Below the pieces are notes generated by a model. It was not told where the DNA came from, did not search any database, and saw nothing but the letters and a program-made list of their open reading frames with translations. Shown here in pieces: positions 16,576 to 26,926 of a stretch of DNA of 64,000 nucleotides. A program made the position numbers and the translations under genes. The stretch is from positions 34,528 to 98,527 of the forward strand of contig DWYP01000014.1 of the NCBI GenBank assembly GCA_019118605.1, written 5' to 3'. Positions within the stretch are counted from its first letter, which is position 1. Each line of letters opens with the position of its first letter. This DNA comes from Candidatus Alistipes faecavium (GTDB lineage Bacteria > Bacteroidota > Bacteroidia > Bacteroidales > Rikenellaceae).

Positions 16576-18594
16576 TCACTCGATTTCCAGATCCAGGGCC
16601 TTGCGGAGCTCCGTGAAATGCGGGTTTTTCTCCGAGATGTAGCGGATCTTGTCCTCGAGCCTGATCGGCCGTGCCGCACGGACCTGTTCGTCGACGATGA
16701 CCTCCAGTTCGATACGTCCCGAGATTTGGGCGCATGCCATGATCTGCAGGAGCATTTCGGTCTTGTTGCGCAGGATCTCGTCCCGCAGTTCCCGGGTCGG
16801 GACGCGTACCGAGATCGTGTTTCCGCGGATGGCCATCCGTTCGAATGCCGCGACGAAGCGCGGGCGTTTCTCGCCGATGAGCTTTATGATCGCATCCCGG
16901 GACTGGAGGAGCTTGCGCTCGCTCTCGGGATCGATCTCCGTGGCGGGAGCCAGCCGTGCGGCGGGGTTTTCGGATTCCGCTTCACGGATTTCGCCGCCCG
17001 AAGCCAGCAGCTCGGAGAGCGAACTTCCGAGGATCAGCGGACGACGCGTCGGACGCTGCGAAGGCTGTGCGGCTGTCGGAGCCGTTTCCGGTCCCGTTCC
17101 TGCCGAAGCGGGAGCTGGTGCCGCCGGAGCGGCCGGAGCTGAACTGGCCGCCGGAGCCGCGGCCGCAGTCGCCGCCGCAACAATCGGGGCTGCAGTCGGA
17201 GCGGCCGAAACCGAAGCCGCTGCCGGAGTTGCTGCTGCCGGAGTTGCTGCTGCCGGAACTGCCGGAACCGCCGGAACCGCCGGAACCGCCGGAACCGCCG
17301 GAACTGAAGTCGCTGCCGGGGTTGCTGCCGGGGTTGCCGCCGGGGTTGCCTCCGCAACAGTCGGGGCCGCAGTCGAAGCGGTCGGAACGGCCGAAACCGA
17401 AGCCGTTGCCGGAGCCGTTGTCGGAGCCGTTGTCGGGACAGCCTGCGCCGTCTTGAGGTCGGGAAGCGGATACTCCCCGGAGGATGTCAGGGTGCTATTT
17501 TTTTTTTGGCCGAGCCCTGCGATTTTCATCAGGCCCAGCTCGACGAGCAGCCGCTGGTTCGACGACTGCCGTATTTTTCCGTCGAGATCCGTCAGCAGGG
17601 CGATCGCCCCGAACAGGAAATCGACTCCGCAGGCCTCCGCCTGCACGCGGTATCGTTCGAGCAGCGTGCCGGTCATTTCGATCAGGCGGAGGGTTTCGGG
17701 GCGTTTGGCCATGAGCAGGTCGCGCATGTGTCGGTTCAGCCCGGCCATGAAGGTCTGCCCGGAGAACCCTTTCGAGAGCACCTCGTCGAAGGCGACGAGC
17801 GCCTCGACGTAGTTGCCTGCAAGCAGCAGCTCGGTGATGCCGAAGTAGGTGTCGTAATCCAGAACGTTGAGCGTGCGTGCGACGTTGCGGTAGTCGAGCG
17901 ACGTGCCGCAGAACGACACGGCCTTGTCGAACATCGACAGGGCGTCGCGCATGCCGCCGTCGGCCTTCTGCGCGATGAGGTTCAGCGACTCCTCGTCGGC
18001 AGAGATTCCCTCTTCGGAGGCGATGTACCGGAGGTATCCGACGGCGTCCTCCACGCGGATGCGGTTGAAGTCGTAAATCTGGCAGCGCGAGAGGATCGTG
18101 GGGATGATCTTGTGCTTCTCGGTGGTGGCGAGGATGAAGATCGCATGGGCGGGCGGCTCCTCGAGCGTCTTGAGGAAGGCGTTGAATGCCGCGGCCGAGA
18201 GCATGTGCACCTCGTCGATGATGAATACCGAGTAGCGTCCTACCTGCGGGATGATGCGCACCTGCTCGATGAGCGTGCGGATGTCCTCCACGGAGTTGTT
18301 CGACGCGGCGTCGAGTTCGTGGATGTTGAGCGAGCGACCCTCGTTGAACGAGCGGCACGATTCGCACTCGTTGCATGCTTCGGCGCCGTGGGGCGCGAGG
18401 CAGTTGATCGCCTTGGCGAAGATTCGCGCGCAGGTGGTTTTCCCGACGCCGCGGGGTCCGCAGAAGAGGTATGCGTGTGCGAGCTGTCCGCGCTCGATGG
18501 CATTCTGGAGCGTGGAGGTGATATGCTGCTGTCCGACGACCGAGCGGAAGGTGGCGGGACGGTATTTGCGTGCGCTGACGATGAAATCACTCAT
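16576..18594 (-). CDS. dnaX: DNA polymerase III subunit gamma/tau
   Basis: A 672-residue clamp-loader ATPase. The N-terminal AAA+ module has Walker A GPRGVGKT (about residues 45-52), a zinc-binding cysteine cluster (CLAP ... CNECESC) and DEVH. Domain III ends near residue 360. An Ala/Pro/Val/Thr-rich linker follows (about 385-520) with nine-base DNA repeats, then a tau-type C-terminal domain (SESERKLLQSRDAIIKLIGEKRPRFVAAFE). Codons 363-366 lie in a run of ten A, and the -1 frame reaches TAG at once. A gamma form of about 366 residues is therefore plausible (separate entry). A TATCTTTG box 7 nt before the ATG suggests a near-leaderless mRNA. Confidence 0.95.
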   Translation of the reverse strand: MSDFIVSARKYRPATFRSVVGQQHITSTLQNAIERGQLAHAYLFCGPRGVGKTTCARIFAKAINCLAPHGAEACNECESCRSFNEGRSLNIHELDAASNNSVEDIRTLIEQVRIIPQVGRYSVFIIDEVHMLSAAAFNAFLKTLEEPPAHAIFILATTEKHKIIPTILSRCQIYDFNRIRVEDAVGYLRYIASEEGISADEESLNLIAQKADGGMRDALSMFDKAVSFCGTSLDYRNVARTLNVLDYDTYFGITELLLAGNYVEALVAFDEVLSKGFSGQTFMAGLNRHMRDLLMAKRPETLRLIEMTGTLLERYRVQAEACGVDFLFGAIALLTDLDGKIRQSSNQRLLVELGLMKIAGLGQKKNSTLTSSGEYPLPDLKTAQAVPTTAPTTAPATASVSAVPTASTAAPTVAEATPAATPAATPAATSVPAVPAVPAVPAVPAVPAAATPAAATPAAASVSAAPTAAPIVAAATAAAAPAASSAPAAPAAPAPASAGTGPETAPTAAQPSQRPTRRPLILGSSLSELLASGGEIREAESENPAARLAPATEIDPESERKLLQSRDAIIKLIGEKRPRFVAAFERMAIRGNTISVRVPTRELRDEILRNKTEMLLQIMACAQISGRIELEVIVDEQVRAARPIRLEDKIRYISEKNPHFTELRKALDLEIE
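17034..17440. repeat. Low-complexity repeat tract in dnaX linker
   Basis: An Ala/Pro/Val/Thr-rich coding tract. Its clearest part (about 17253-17306) is a run of near-identical nine-base units based on GCCGGAACC, encoding repeated Pro-Ala-Val. Repeats are in-frame multiples of 9, so copy-number change would only lengthen the tau linker. Confidence 0.8.
17495..17508 (-). promoter_or_regulatory. Probable tau/gamma slippage site in dnaX (A10 run plus -1 frame stop)
   Basis: The coding strand has C then ten A (17507-17498), read in frame as CAA AAA AAA AAT (residues 363-366). In the -1 frame the next codon is TAG (17497-17495). An extra A, or a -1 ribosome slip, gives a 366-residue protein ending in lysines. 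Loss of one A ends three codons later at TGA (368 residues). The position is just after AAA+/domain III, where E. coli and Thermus thermophilus dnaX make gamma by frameshifting or transcript slippage. Confidence 0.7.
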
Positions 18595-18601
18595 AATAGC
18601 G

Positions 18602-18609
18602 CAAAGATA
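18602..18609 (-). promoter_or_regulatory. Candidate -7 element for dnaX
   Basis: The minus strand reads TATCTTTG with 7 nt to the dnaX ATG. The predicted transcription start falls within a few bases of the start codon. No clear -33 TTG is present at the usual distance. Confidence 0.5.
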
Positions 18610-18723
18610 CCGAATTATAAATAAAAAAATAAAATTGGGGAATTAAAAAATTGCCGCTTCGCCGAATTCCGTGCGGATGCGGCGGCGGGCACCGGACAAA
18701 GTGACGGCAGGTGGCAGGCGCGG

Positions 18724-18752
18724 AGTGACAGTTTGTGACAAAATCTGTCACT
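18724..18752. promoter_or_regulatory. Inverted repeat upstream of clpB
   Basis: AGTGACAG (18724-18731) and CTGTCACT (18745-18752) form a perfect 8-bp palindrome with a 13-nt spacer; a third half-site GTGACA sits inside (18735-18740). The shape suggests an operator or activator site. Its centre lies about 60 bp before the start site predicted from the sigma54-like promoter. Confidence 0.55.
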
Positions 18753-18770
18753 TTGGCCGAAAAAACGCCT

Positions 18771-18785
18771 TGGCAGGGCTTTTGC
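18771..18785 (+). promoter_or_regulatory. Sigma54-like -24/-12 promoter of clpB
   Basis: TGGCAGGGCTTTTGC matches the RpoN consensus TGGCACG-N4-TTGC at all positions but one, with the invariant GG-N10-GC spacing. The predicted transcript would start near 18797, leaving about a 35-nt leader before clpB. No good TAnnTTTG box was seen in this interval. Confidence 0.55.
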
Positions 18786-18831
18786 GTGAGGATGGATCGA
18801 AACGCGAAACAAATAAAAAACAACAACGGAT

Positions 18832-21432
<2,601 letters not shown>

Positions 21433-21475
21433 CGCCGGGAGTGCCGGGCCGCAGTGTCCGGGCCGCAAAACGACG

Positions 21476-21515
21476 GAGGGTTCCGCCCCGAAAAGGGGTG
21501 GAACCCTCTTTTTTT
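21476..21515 (+). terminator. Intrinsic terminator after clpB
   Basis: A long stem GAGGGTTCCGCCCC paired with GGGGTGGAACCCTC, a short loop and T7. It also faces the convergent esterase gene. Confidence 0.88.
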
Positions 21516-21563
21516 GTCTCCGGAAGTGCGTCGCCGAGCCTGTTGTGTCTCTGTCTTTGGCTC

Positions 21564-22427
21564 CTACCGCACGTAGCGGCTGAAGAAGCTCCAGAGCTCC
21601 TCACAGGTGTCGACGCCCGTCCGACGCCACGAATGGGTGCCTCCGAGCACCTCGTAAAGCCAAACCTCGCAGCCGTCGGTCCCCTCCGTGAAGCGGTGTG
21701 CCACGGGCTGCAGCCCGTCGGCTCCCTGCGGAAGGGTGTCGATGCGGTGGCGCAGGCACTTTGCCTTCGCGGCCCAGTAGCCGACGGCCATCGGGATCGG
21801 GAGGTAGGCGCCCCATCCGTCGCGGTTCTCGAGGTCGCCCTCCCAGTGCGTCGTGCGGTCGAGGGTTCCGTGGATCTCGAAGAGCGGGACGGGCTGCCGG
21901 CTCTCGTCCTCGCGAAGGGCGCTGACCGACATGAACCCCGCCACGGGCCCCAGCGCCGCGAAGAGCTCCGGACGGCGCACGGCCAGCAGGTAGCACATGT
22001 CCCCGCCGTTGGACATCCCCGTGCAGAAGACGTTGCGGCGGCTCAGCCCGTATCGGCGGTGGAGGTGGTCGATCAGCTCCTCGAGGAAGCGGATGTCGTC
22101 GACCGGCATGTCGGCCTGAAAGGGGTATCCCACGTTCCAGCACCGCTTGCCGCGGCCGTCGCGCTCGCCCTGCGGGTAGCAGACGGCGAAGCGGTGGCGG
22201 TCGGCCGTGGCGTTCATCCCGAAGTATTCGGGATCGGCGTCTCCGCCGTATCCGTGCAGGACGATCACCAGCGGCGCTTCGGCGGGCAGTCCCTCGGGCA
22301 GGTGGAGCACATAGCGGCGTTCGAGGCCTCCGGCGCGGAGGCTTTCGGTGCGGGTCTCCTGCGCCGCACCGTGCGCGGCGAGGAGCATCAGCAGGCCCGT
22401 CAGGGCAAATCGGGCAAATGGTTTCAT
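21564..22427 (-). CDS. Secreted feruloyl esterase / PHB-depolymerase-like alpha/beta hydrolase
   Basis: A 287-residue protein with a signal peptide (to about residue 22, AAHGAAQE), so exported. The alpha/beta-hydrolase core has an oxyanion strand LVIVLHGYGGDA, the nucleophile motif GMSNGGDM, an acid region EIHGTLDRTTHW and a C-terminal GGTHSW histidine. This order fits the Esterase_phd family (PF10503; LpqC, feruloyl and acetylxylan esterases, PHB depolymerases). Likely role: removing acyl or feruloyl groups from dietary polysaccharide; substrate unproven. It is the last gene of a leftward pair with the glycosyltransferase 23 bp upstream, with no functional link evident. Confidence 0.82.
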   Translation of the reverse strand: MKPFARFALTGLLMLLAAHGAAQETRTESLRAGGLERRYVLHLPEGLPAEAPLVIVLHGYGGDADPEYFGMNATADRHRFAVCYPQGERDGRGKRCWNVGYPFQADMPVDDIRFLEELIDHLHRRYGLSRRNVFCTGMSNGGDMCYLLAVRRPELFAALGPVAGFMSVSALREDESRQPVPLFEIHGTLDRTTHWEGDLENRDGWGAYLPIPMAVGYWAAKAKCLRHRIDTLPQGADGLQPVAHRFTEGTDGCEVWLYEVLGGTHSWRRTGVDTCEELWSFFSRYVR

Positions 22428-22450
22428 GCGTCGGAATGTGAGGTTTTTTT

Positions 22451-23380
22451 TCAGAGACCCTTGCGGGCGATGCGCCACGCCAGGGCGTTGTATGCGTCGA
22501 GCAGCGGGCCGCGCCATGCCACGGGCAGCAGGTTCAGCACGCGCACCTTGCGCAGCGTGCGCCGGTAGGTGCGCGTCCAGCGGAAGAAGCGCGCGGCGCG
22601 GCGCGCTTCGCGCGTTCCGCCTTTGACGCTCTGGATCAGGGCCTTGCCGAGGGCCGCCCGGGCGATGAACTCCCGCTCCTCGAGGGGTGCCGCAGGGTCG
22701 TACAGCTCCTCGAACGAATGGACTGTCCGCTCGGGGGTGTAGCCGGAGGCCGAACGGTTCGAGGCCACGCGCGAATAGCGCACCAGCCGCTCGGGTGAGT
22801 AGCAGACCGCATAACGGCGAGTGATGAGGATCCAGACGTAGAGATCCTCGGCGATCTTCATCCCTTCGGGGAACATTCCCACGGTCTGGAAAACCCTCCG
22901 GGGAATGCAGCTCGCCGAGGGGATGGCGATGTAGCGGTGCGCGGAGTCGCGGAAGAAGTTGTCGACCACGCCGCGGCGTTCGAGCCCCGGGGCGGGGAAG
23001 AGGCCGTCGTCGGCCACGACCGAGAATCCCGTGCAGTAGAGCCCGCACCCGGGATACGCCTCGATCAGGGACTCTATTTCGGCCAGATAGCCCTCCTCCC
23101 ACTCGTCGTCGGCGTCCAGCAGGGCGATGTATTCGCCCCGGGCCTCGGCGATGCCGCGGTTGCGGGCCGCGCAGACCCCGGCATTGGGCTGCGGGAGCAG
23201 CCGCACGAGGGGCGATGCGATGCGGCGCACGATCTCCGCGCTGCGATCCGTCGACCCGTCGTCCACGACGAGGATCTCCTCCGGCAGGCGGCGTTGGGAG
23301 AGCACCGAGCGAATCGTTCCTTCGATTTCGCGCTCCTTGTTGTAGAGGGGTATGACGACCGTGATGGTGGGCTTGGACAT
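22451..23380 (-). CDS. Family 2 glycosyltransferase
   Basis: A 309-residue GT-A fold enzyme. It starts with KPTITVVIPLYNKEREIEGTIRSVL, has LVVDDGSTDRSAEIV, then the metal-binding DXD in YIALLDADDEWEEGYLAEIE, all typical of GT2 transferases that build polysaccharide or glycolipid from nucleotide sugars. The C-terminal part is basic (RKVRVLNLLPVAWRGPLLDA) and may touch membrane. It is divergent from the MptE-like gene with only 63 bp between; the two, with the cytidylyltransferase and LuxE-like gene, form a small surface-glycan group. Acceptor and donor unknown. Confidence 0.9.
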   Translation of the reverse strand: MSKPTITVVIPLYNKEREIEGTIRSVLSQRRLPEEILVVDDGSTDRSAEIVRRIASPLVRLLPQPNAGVCAARNRGIAEARGEYIALLDADDEWEEGYLAEIESLIEAYPGCGLYCTGFSVVADDGLFPAPGLERRGVVDNFFRDSAHRYIAIPSASCIPRRVFQTVGMFPEGMKIAEDLYVWILITRRYAVCYSPERLVRYSRVASNRSASGYTPERTVHSFEELYDPAAPLEEREFIARAALGKALIQSVKGGTREARRAARFFRWTRTYRRTLRKVRVLNLLPVAWRGPLLDAYNALAWRIARKGL

Positions 23381-23398
23381 ATCGGCGGTACGGATTTT

Positions 23399-23429
23399 TT
23401 GCGAAGATACCGATCTTTTGCTACTTTTG
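23399..23429 (+). promoter_or_regulatory. Promoter of the MptE-like gene
   Basis: TTG (23399-23401), 20-nt spacer, TACTTTTG (23422-23429). It fits the Bacteroidetes consensus; the ATG follows 14 nt after the -7 box, so the leader is only about 10 nt. Confidence 0.75.
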
Positions 23430-23443
23430 CAAAAAAGCCCTCC

Positions 23444-24328
23444 ATGACCGCATTCGAAAAACTCGACCGATTTCTGCGCAACCTCTACGAGACGGCGTTC
23501 TACTTCGCGGTAATGGCCGTGAAGGAGAACCTGCGCAACTACGTTGGCCGTGCCGGTACGGTCGGTTCGCCGCGGCCCGTCGCGGCGATCCTCGGCAACG
23601 GGCCCTCGCTCGGACGCGAGCTTCCGCGGCTGTTGGAAAGCGGCGCCCTGCGCGACCGCGACGTCATGGCGGTGAACTTCTTCGCCCTCGACGGGCGTTT
23701 CGAGGAGGTGCGTCCGGCCTACTATGTCCTTTCGGATCCGATGTTTTTCCGCGACTCGGCGCAGCGCGAACGGGTCGCCGAACTCTACCGCACGCTCAAC
23801 GCCCGGGTGACGTGGCCCATGCACCTCTACGTGCAGTACTACAACCCCGAGCGTTTCGACTACCGCGCTGCGCTTCCGAACCCGCAGATCCGCATCATCC
23901 CGTTCCATACGCAGCTCTACCGCGGATTCCCGACCCTCGGTTTCCGCCTCTTCCGCCGGGGGCTCGGGAGCGCCAACTACGGCACCGTGGTGCAGGTGTG
24001 CGAATACATCGCCCTGCTGCTCGGATACCGCACCGTGGAGCTCTACGGCGTGGATCACACGCTGCTCGACGGCCTTGCGGTCGACGACGGCAACCGCCTC
24101 TGCCGCCGCGACAGCCACTACTACGACACGGCGCCCGCGGCCGCGCAGCCGATCTTCCAGAAGGTTCCGCCGCGCCCCTATACGATGGCGATGTACCTCG
24201 GGGAGGTGGCCGAACTCTTCCGGGGCCACGAGATCCTTCGCGACTATGCCGCATGGCTCGGGGCGCGGATCGTCAACCGCACGCGCGGCTCGCTGATCGA
24301 CGCCTACGAGCGCGACCCGCTCGACTGA
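23444..24328 (+). CDS. DUF115 / MptE-like protein
   Basis: A 294-residue protein with AAILGNGPSLGRELPRLL near residue 45, a Rossmann-like opening, and later SANYGTVVQVCEYIALLLGYRTVELYGVDHTLLDG. These blocks mark the DUF115 family, named after archaeal MptE (6-hydroxymethylpterin pyrophosphokinase) but also including flagellin- and capsule-linked glycosyltransferase-like proteins. In Bacteroidetes such genes sit in glycan loci, as here, so a role in glycan assembly is more likely than pterin metabolism (inference). The start at 23444 is set by a consensus promoter 14 nt before it; the longer frame from 22937 is spurious. Confidence 0.72.
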   Translation: MTAFEKLDRFLRNLYETAFYFAVMAVKENLRNYVGRAGTVGSPRPVAAILGNGPSLGRELPRLLESGALRDRDVMAVNFFALDGRFEEVRPAYYVLSDPMFFRDSAQRERVAELYRTLNARVTWPMHLYVQYYNPERFDYRAALPNPQIRIIPFHTQLYRGFPTLGFRLFRRGLGSANYGTVVQVCEYIALLLGYRTVELYGVDHTLLDGLAVDDGNRLCRRDSHYYDTAPAAAQPIFQKVPPRPYTMAMYLGEVAELFRGHEILRDYAAWLGARIVNRTRGSLIDAYERDPLD

Positions 24329-24361
24329 AGGCCCCCTGCCTCCGACTCACGCCTCCAATAA

Positions 24362-24402
24362 GAGAAGGCCGCAGCCCCCGGGAGAAGGGAACTGCGGCTT
24401 TT
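24362..24402. terminator. Terminator-like hairpin between convergent glycan genes
   Basis: AAGGCCGCAG and CTGCGGCTTTT form an 8-9 bp stem with a 14-nt loop and a T4 end, in the 147-bp gap between the convergent MptE-like and cytidylyltransferase genes. Moderate strength. Confidence 0.55.
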
Positions 24403-24475
24403 GTCATCATTTGCTCGTTGTCTTCCGGCTTTTCGGAGGTCTGCGGCGAAAACTCCCGTCCGCCGCAATTGCCCG

Positions 24476-25129
24476 CTACCGGGGCAGGTCGCGGCTCGCG
24501 GCGATGATCTCGGCCATGGCGAAATCCTCCGGATAGTCGATGTCCAGCCCCTCGATGCGGTCGACGACGGCCATCCACGGACGGTCGCCGATCCTCCGCC
24601 CCCTGCCGCACCACAGCTCCCGCGGGAAGATGAAGAAGGCGCTCGTCTCGATGTAGACCGGCTCGAGGGTCTGCGTGCGCGGGATGTCGTCGAGGCGGTA
24701 GTTGAGCGGGCGCCCTTCGAACCACGCGAAGGTCTGGATCCGCTCGGCGCTGAAGGCCGAGTCGTACTCGCCCGACTGCACCTTCCCGAGGGCCTCGGCA
24801 AGGGTCGCCGCCCGGATGAAGGGCGAGGTGGCGTGGGCCAGGACGTAGATATCGGCCTCGATCTCCGCGGTGAAGGCGTCGTAGATCTCCCGCCCGAGCG
24901 TCGTGTCGCGGTCGAGCGAGGCGTCGCGGCGCAGCAGCCGCACTCCTTCGGGCAGCAGTTTGCGGATGCTCTCGTCGCTGCAGTAGACATACACCTCGTC
25001 GATGGCCTCGACCTCGGTCAGGGTCTTCAGGATGTGGCACATCAGCGGCTCGCCGCCCAGCGGACGGAGGTTCTTGCCCGCGACGCGCTGGCTGTTGAGG
25101 CGGATGGGGACGAATGCGACGGTTTTCAT
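24476..25129 (-). CDS. CMP-sugar cytidylyltransferase (NeuA/KdsB-like)
   Basis: A 217-residue enzyme with the N-terminal nucleotide-binding motif FVPIRLNSQRVAGKNLRPLGGEPLM, HATSPFIRAATLAEAL and a C-terminal IEGLDIDYPEDFAMAE. This set is that of acylneuraminate/pseudaminate/Kdo-type cytidylyltransferases, which activate acidic sugars as CMP derivatives before transfer. The GLDID-PED-A ending fits NeuA/PseF better than KdsB. Which nonulosonic acid is used cannot be told, as no synthase is in the window. It lies downstream of the LuxE-like gene on the same strand (39-bp gap), suggesting both modify one surface glycan. Confidence 0.82.
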   Translation of the reverse strand: MKTVAFVPIRLNSQRVAGKNLRPLGGEPLMCHILKTLTEVEAIDEVYVYCSDESIRKLLPEGVRLLRRDASLDRDTTLGREIYDAFTAEIEADIYVLAHATSPFIRAATLAEALGKVQSGEYDSAFSAERIQTFAWFEGRPLNYRLDDIPRTQTLEPVYIETSAFFIFPRELWCGRGRRIGDRPWMAVVDRIEGLDIDYPEDFAMAEIIAASRDLPR

Positions 25130-25168
25130 GCGAATGGTAGAGCGTTAGGGGGTTGTAATCGGTGTTCG

Positions 25169-26140
25169 TTACTGTACGAGGAGGTTGCAGCCGCGGATCT
25201 CGGCATGGTCGATGCGCCCTTCGACGACAAACGACCCGTCGGCATCGACGCGTGCGACATCCTGCGTCTGGATGAAGGCGCACGACCAACGGTTGGCCAG
25301 GTCGATGATGTTCAGCCCCCCGCGCGATCCCGGGGGCAGCAGTGCGAAGGGGTCGTTCACGTCGCGCGCGACGACCCGCATCCACGCCGGGCAGCGGAAA
25401 CGGTTGCCGCCCGCGGAATAGGCCTGAGACGTAAGCTCGGCCATGCCGTATTCCGAGTGAATGGCTTCGACGCCGAACGCCTCGCAGAGAATGCGGTGGA
25501 ACGCCTCCTTGGGAATCTCCTCGCGGTAACCCTTCATTCCGCCGGTCTCCATGACGACCGTGTCGCGCAGCTTCGGGGCGCAGCGCTCCGCGAGGTTCCA
25601 CAGGGCATAGCTCACGCCGAGCAGGATCTTGGGCTTCGCATCGGCGGACATGTCGCGCAGCAGGGCGTCGTAGTCGTCGAGGTAGAAGCCTCCCGATCCG
25701 CAGTCGGCAATCAGCCGGTCGGCCATGTAGACGAGCGACGAACCCTTTCGGCGCAGGTAGTTCGGAAGCAGGGCGTAGAGGCTCCAGCGGGCCGGATCTC
25801 CGTAGAAGGTGCGGAAAGCGCCGCGGAACGCCTGTTCGTAGAGGGCCAGCGAACGCATCATGTGGCGCGAGGGTACCATGCCCGTCGTGGCCGAGGAGGT
25901 GAAGACCGCCTCGGGCGCGCGGTCGCCGCAGTAGACCTCGTGGCTCTTGAAAAGCTCGATGGGCAGGAAGGGAATCCCGCGCAGTGTCGTGACGTGCTCC
26001 GGCCGGATGCCGACGAGCGCGAGGTACTCGCGGTAGGGCGGACACGCCGCGGCCTGGAAGCGGAAAAGCTCCAGCGCGGCCTTTTCGAAGGCTGCGCCGT
26101 CGCCCGCCTTCAGGCGGAATATGTCGTCCGTTGGGATCAT
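25169..26140 (-). CDS. LuxE-like acyl-protein synthetase / acyltransferase
   Basis: A 323-residue member of the adenylate-forming LuxE family (PF04443). It shows FTSSATTGMVPSRHMMRSLALYEQAF (the Ser/Thr-Gly loop), EIPKEAFHRIL, SEYGMAELTSQAYS and a C-terminal DARVDADGSF-like segment with ARVDADGSFVVEGRIDHAEIRGCN. LuxE activates fatty acids as acyl-AMP; Bacteroidetes relatives sit in glycan or arylpolyene-like loci and may activate an acyl group for sugar decoration. The start MIPTDDIFRL at 26140 is preferred over an ATG nine codons upstream. It is adjacent to the CMP-sugar synthetase and likely in one transcript. Confidence 0.78.
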   Translation of the reverse strand: MIPTDDIFRLKAGDGAAFEKAALELFRFQAAACPPYREYLALVGIRPEHVTTLRGIPFLPIELFKSHEVYCGDRAPEAVFTSSATTGMVPSRHMMRSLALYEQAFRGAFRTFYGDPARWSLYALLPNYLRRKGSSLVYMADRLIADCGSGGFYLDDYDALLRDMSADAKPKILLGVSYALWNLAERCAPKLRDTVVMETGGMKGYREEIPKEAFHRILCEAFGVEAIHSEYGMAELTSQAYSAGGNRFRCPAWMRVVARDVNDPFALLPPGSRGGLNIIDLANRWSCAFIQTQDVARVDADGSFVVEGRIDHAEIRGCNLLVQ

Positions 26141-26229
26141 CTTCGCAAAGATACGCAAAAAACGCAATCGCGGAACATCTGCCGGGAGGATTCGCCCCGG
26201 CAGGGGCCCCGGATCGCGCGCCCGGGCCG

Positions 26230-26275
26230 AAAAAAAGAGACCGCGGGACGAGTTTCCGTGTCCCGCAGCCTCTCA
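26230..26275 (-). terminator. Terminator after infC
   Basis: Read leftward: a GC-rich stem GCGGGAC/GTCCCGC with an outer GAGA/TCTC pair is followed by T7 (complement of A 26230-26236). It ends the thrS-infC unit; no rpmI or rplT lies between it and infC. Confidence 0.8.
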
Positions 26276-26311
26276 TCTGGTGTGCTTCCGGCCGTCTGGC
26301 CGGGCGCGAAG

Positions 26312-26926
26312 TTACTTTTTCGATTTCGGCGCCAGCATCATGTTCATCTTCTTGCCGTCGAGCTTGGGCATCATCTCCACCTTTGCGACATCCTCGAGGT
26401 CGGTGGCGAAGCGCAGCAGCAGGATCTCCCCCTGCTCCTTGAAGACGATCGAACGTCCGCGGAAGAAGACATAGGCCTTGACCTTCGCCCCCTCCTTGAG
26501 GAAGTTCTGCGCATGCTTGAGCTTGAAGTTGTAGTCGTGGTCGTCGGTCTGGGGTCCGAAGCGGATCTCCTTGACTACGACCTTCGTCTGGTTGGCCTTC
26601 AGCTCCTTGGCCTTCTTTTTCTGCTGGTAGAGGAATTTCTGGTAGTCGGCGATGCGGCATACGGGCGGTTCGGCCTTCGGCGAGATCTCGATCAGGTCGA
26701 GTTCCATCTCGTCGGCCAGCCGCAGGGCGTCCCGGATGGGCATTACCTGTACCTGCGGAATGTTGTCGCCCACCACGCGCACTTCGGGAGCGGTAATTTG
26801 CTCGTTGATGCGGTGGGGATTCTCCTTTTCTACCGGTCGGCGTCCGAGGTGCGGACTGTTGGCCGGTTTCGGTCTGTTGTTCCCGGGGTTGAACGGCCGC
26901 GGCGGGAACGGTTTCGGTGCTGCGAT
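26312..26926 (-). CDS. infC: Translation initiation factor IF-3, probable AUC start
   Basis: IF-3 binds the 30S subunit and checks start-codon fidelity. The conserved core runs from [20 protein letters not shown] to [12 protein letters not shown], with the basic linker [14 protein letters not shown] and the C-terminal RNA-binding domain. No ATG, GTG or TTG lies in frame upstream of the conserved RINEQI. The only G/A/TTG start in frame is a GTG (26782) inside the conserved APEVRVVG, which would cut the domain. Upstream the frame stays open through a Pro/Arg/Asn-rich tail to ATC (26926-26924), then ATA. IF-3 genes elsewhere use AUU/AUC for autoregulation, so ATC is chosen, giving 204 residues. 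It follows thrS by 72 bp. Confidence 0.85.
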   Translation of the reverse strand: MAAPKPFPPRPFNPGNNRPKPANSPHLGRRPVEKENPHRINEQITAPEVRVVGDNIPQVQVMPIRDALRLADEMELDLIEISPKAEPPVCRIADYQKFLYQQKKKAKELKANQTKVVVKEIRFGPQTDDHDYNFKLKHAQNFLKEGAKVKAYVFFRGRSIVFKEQGEILLLRFATDLEDVAKVEMMPKLDGKKMNMMLAPKSKK

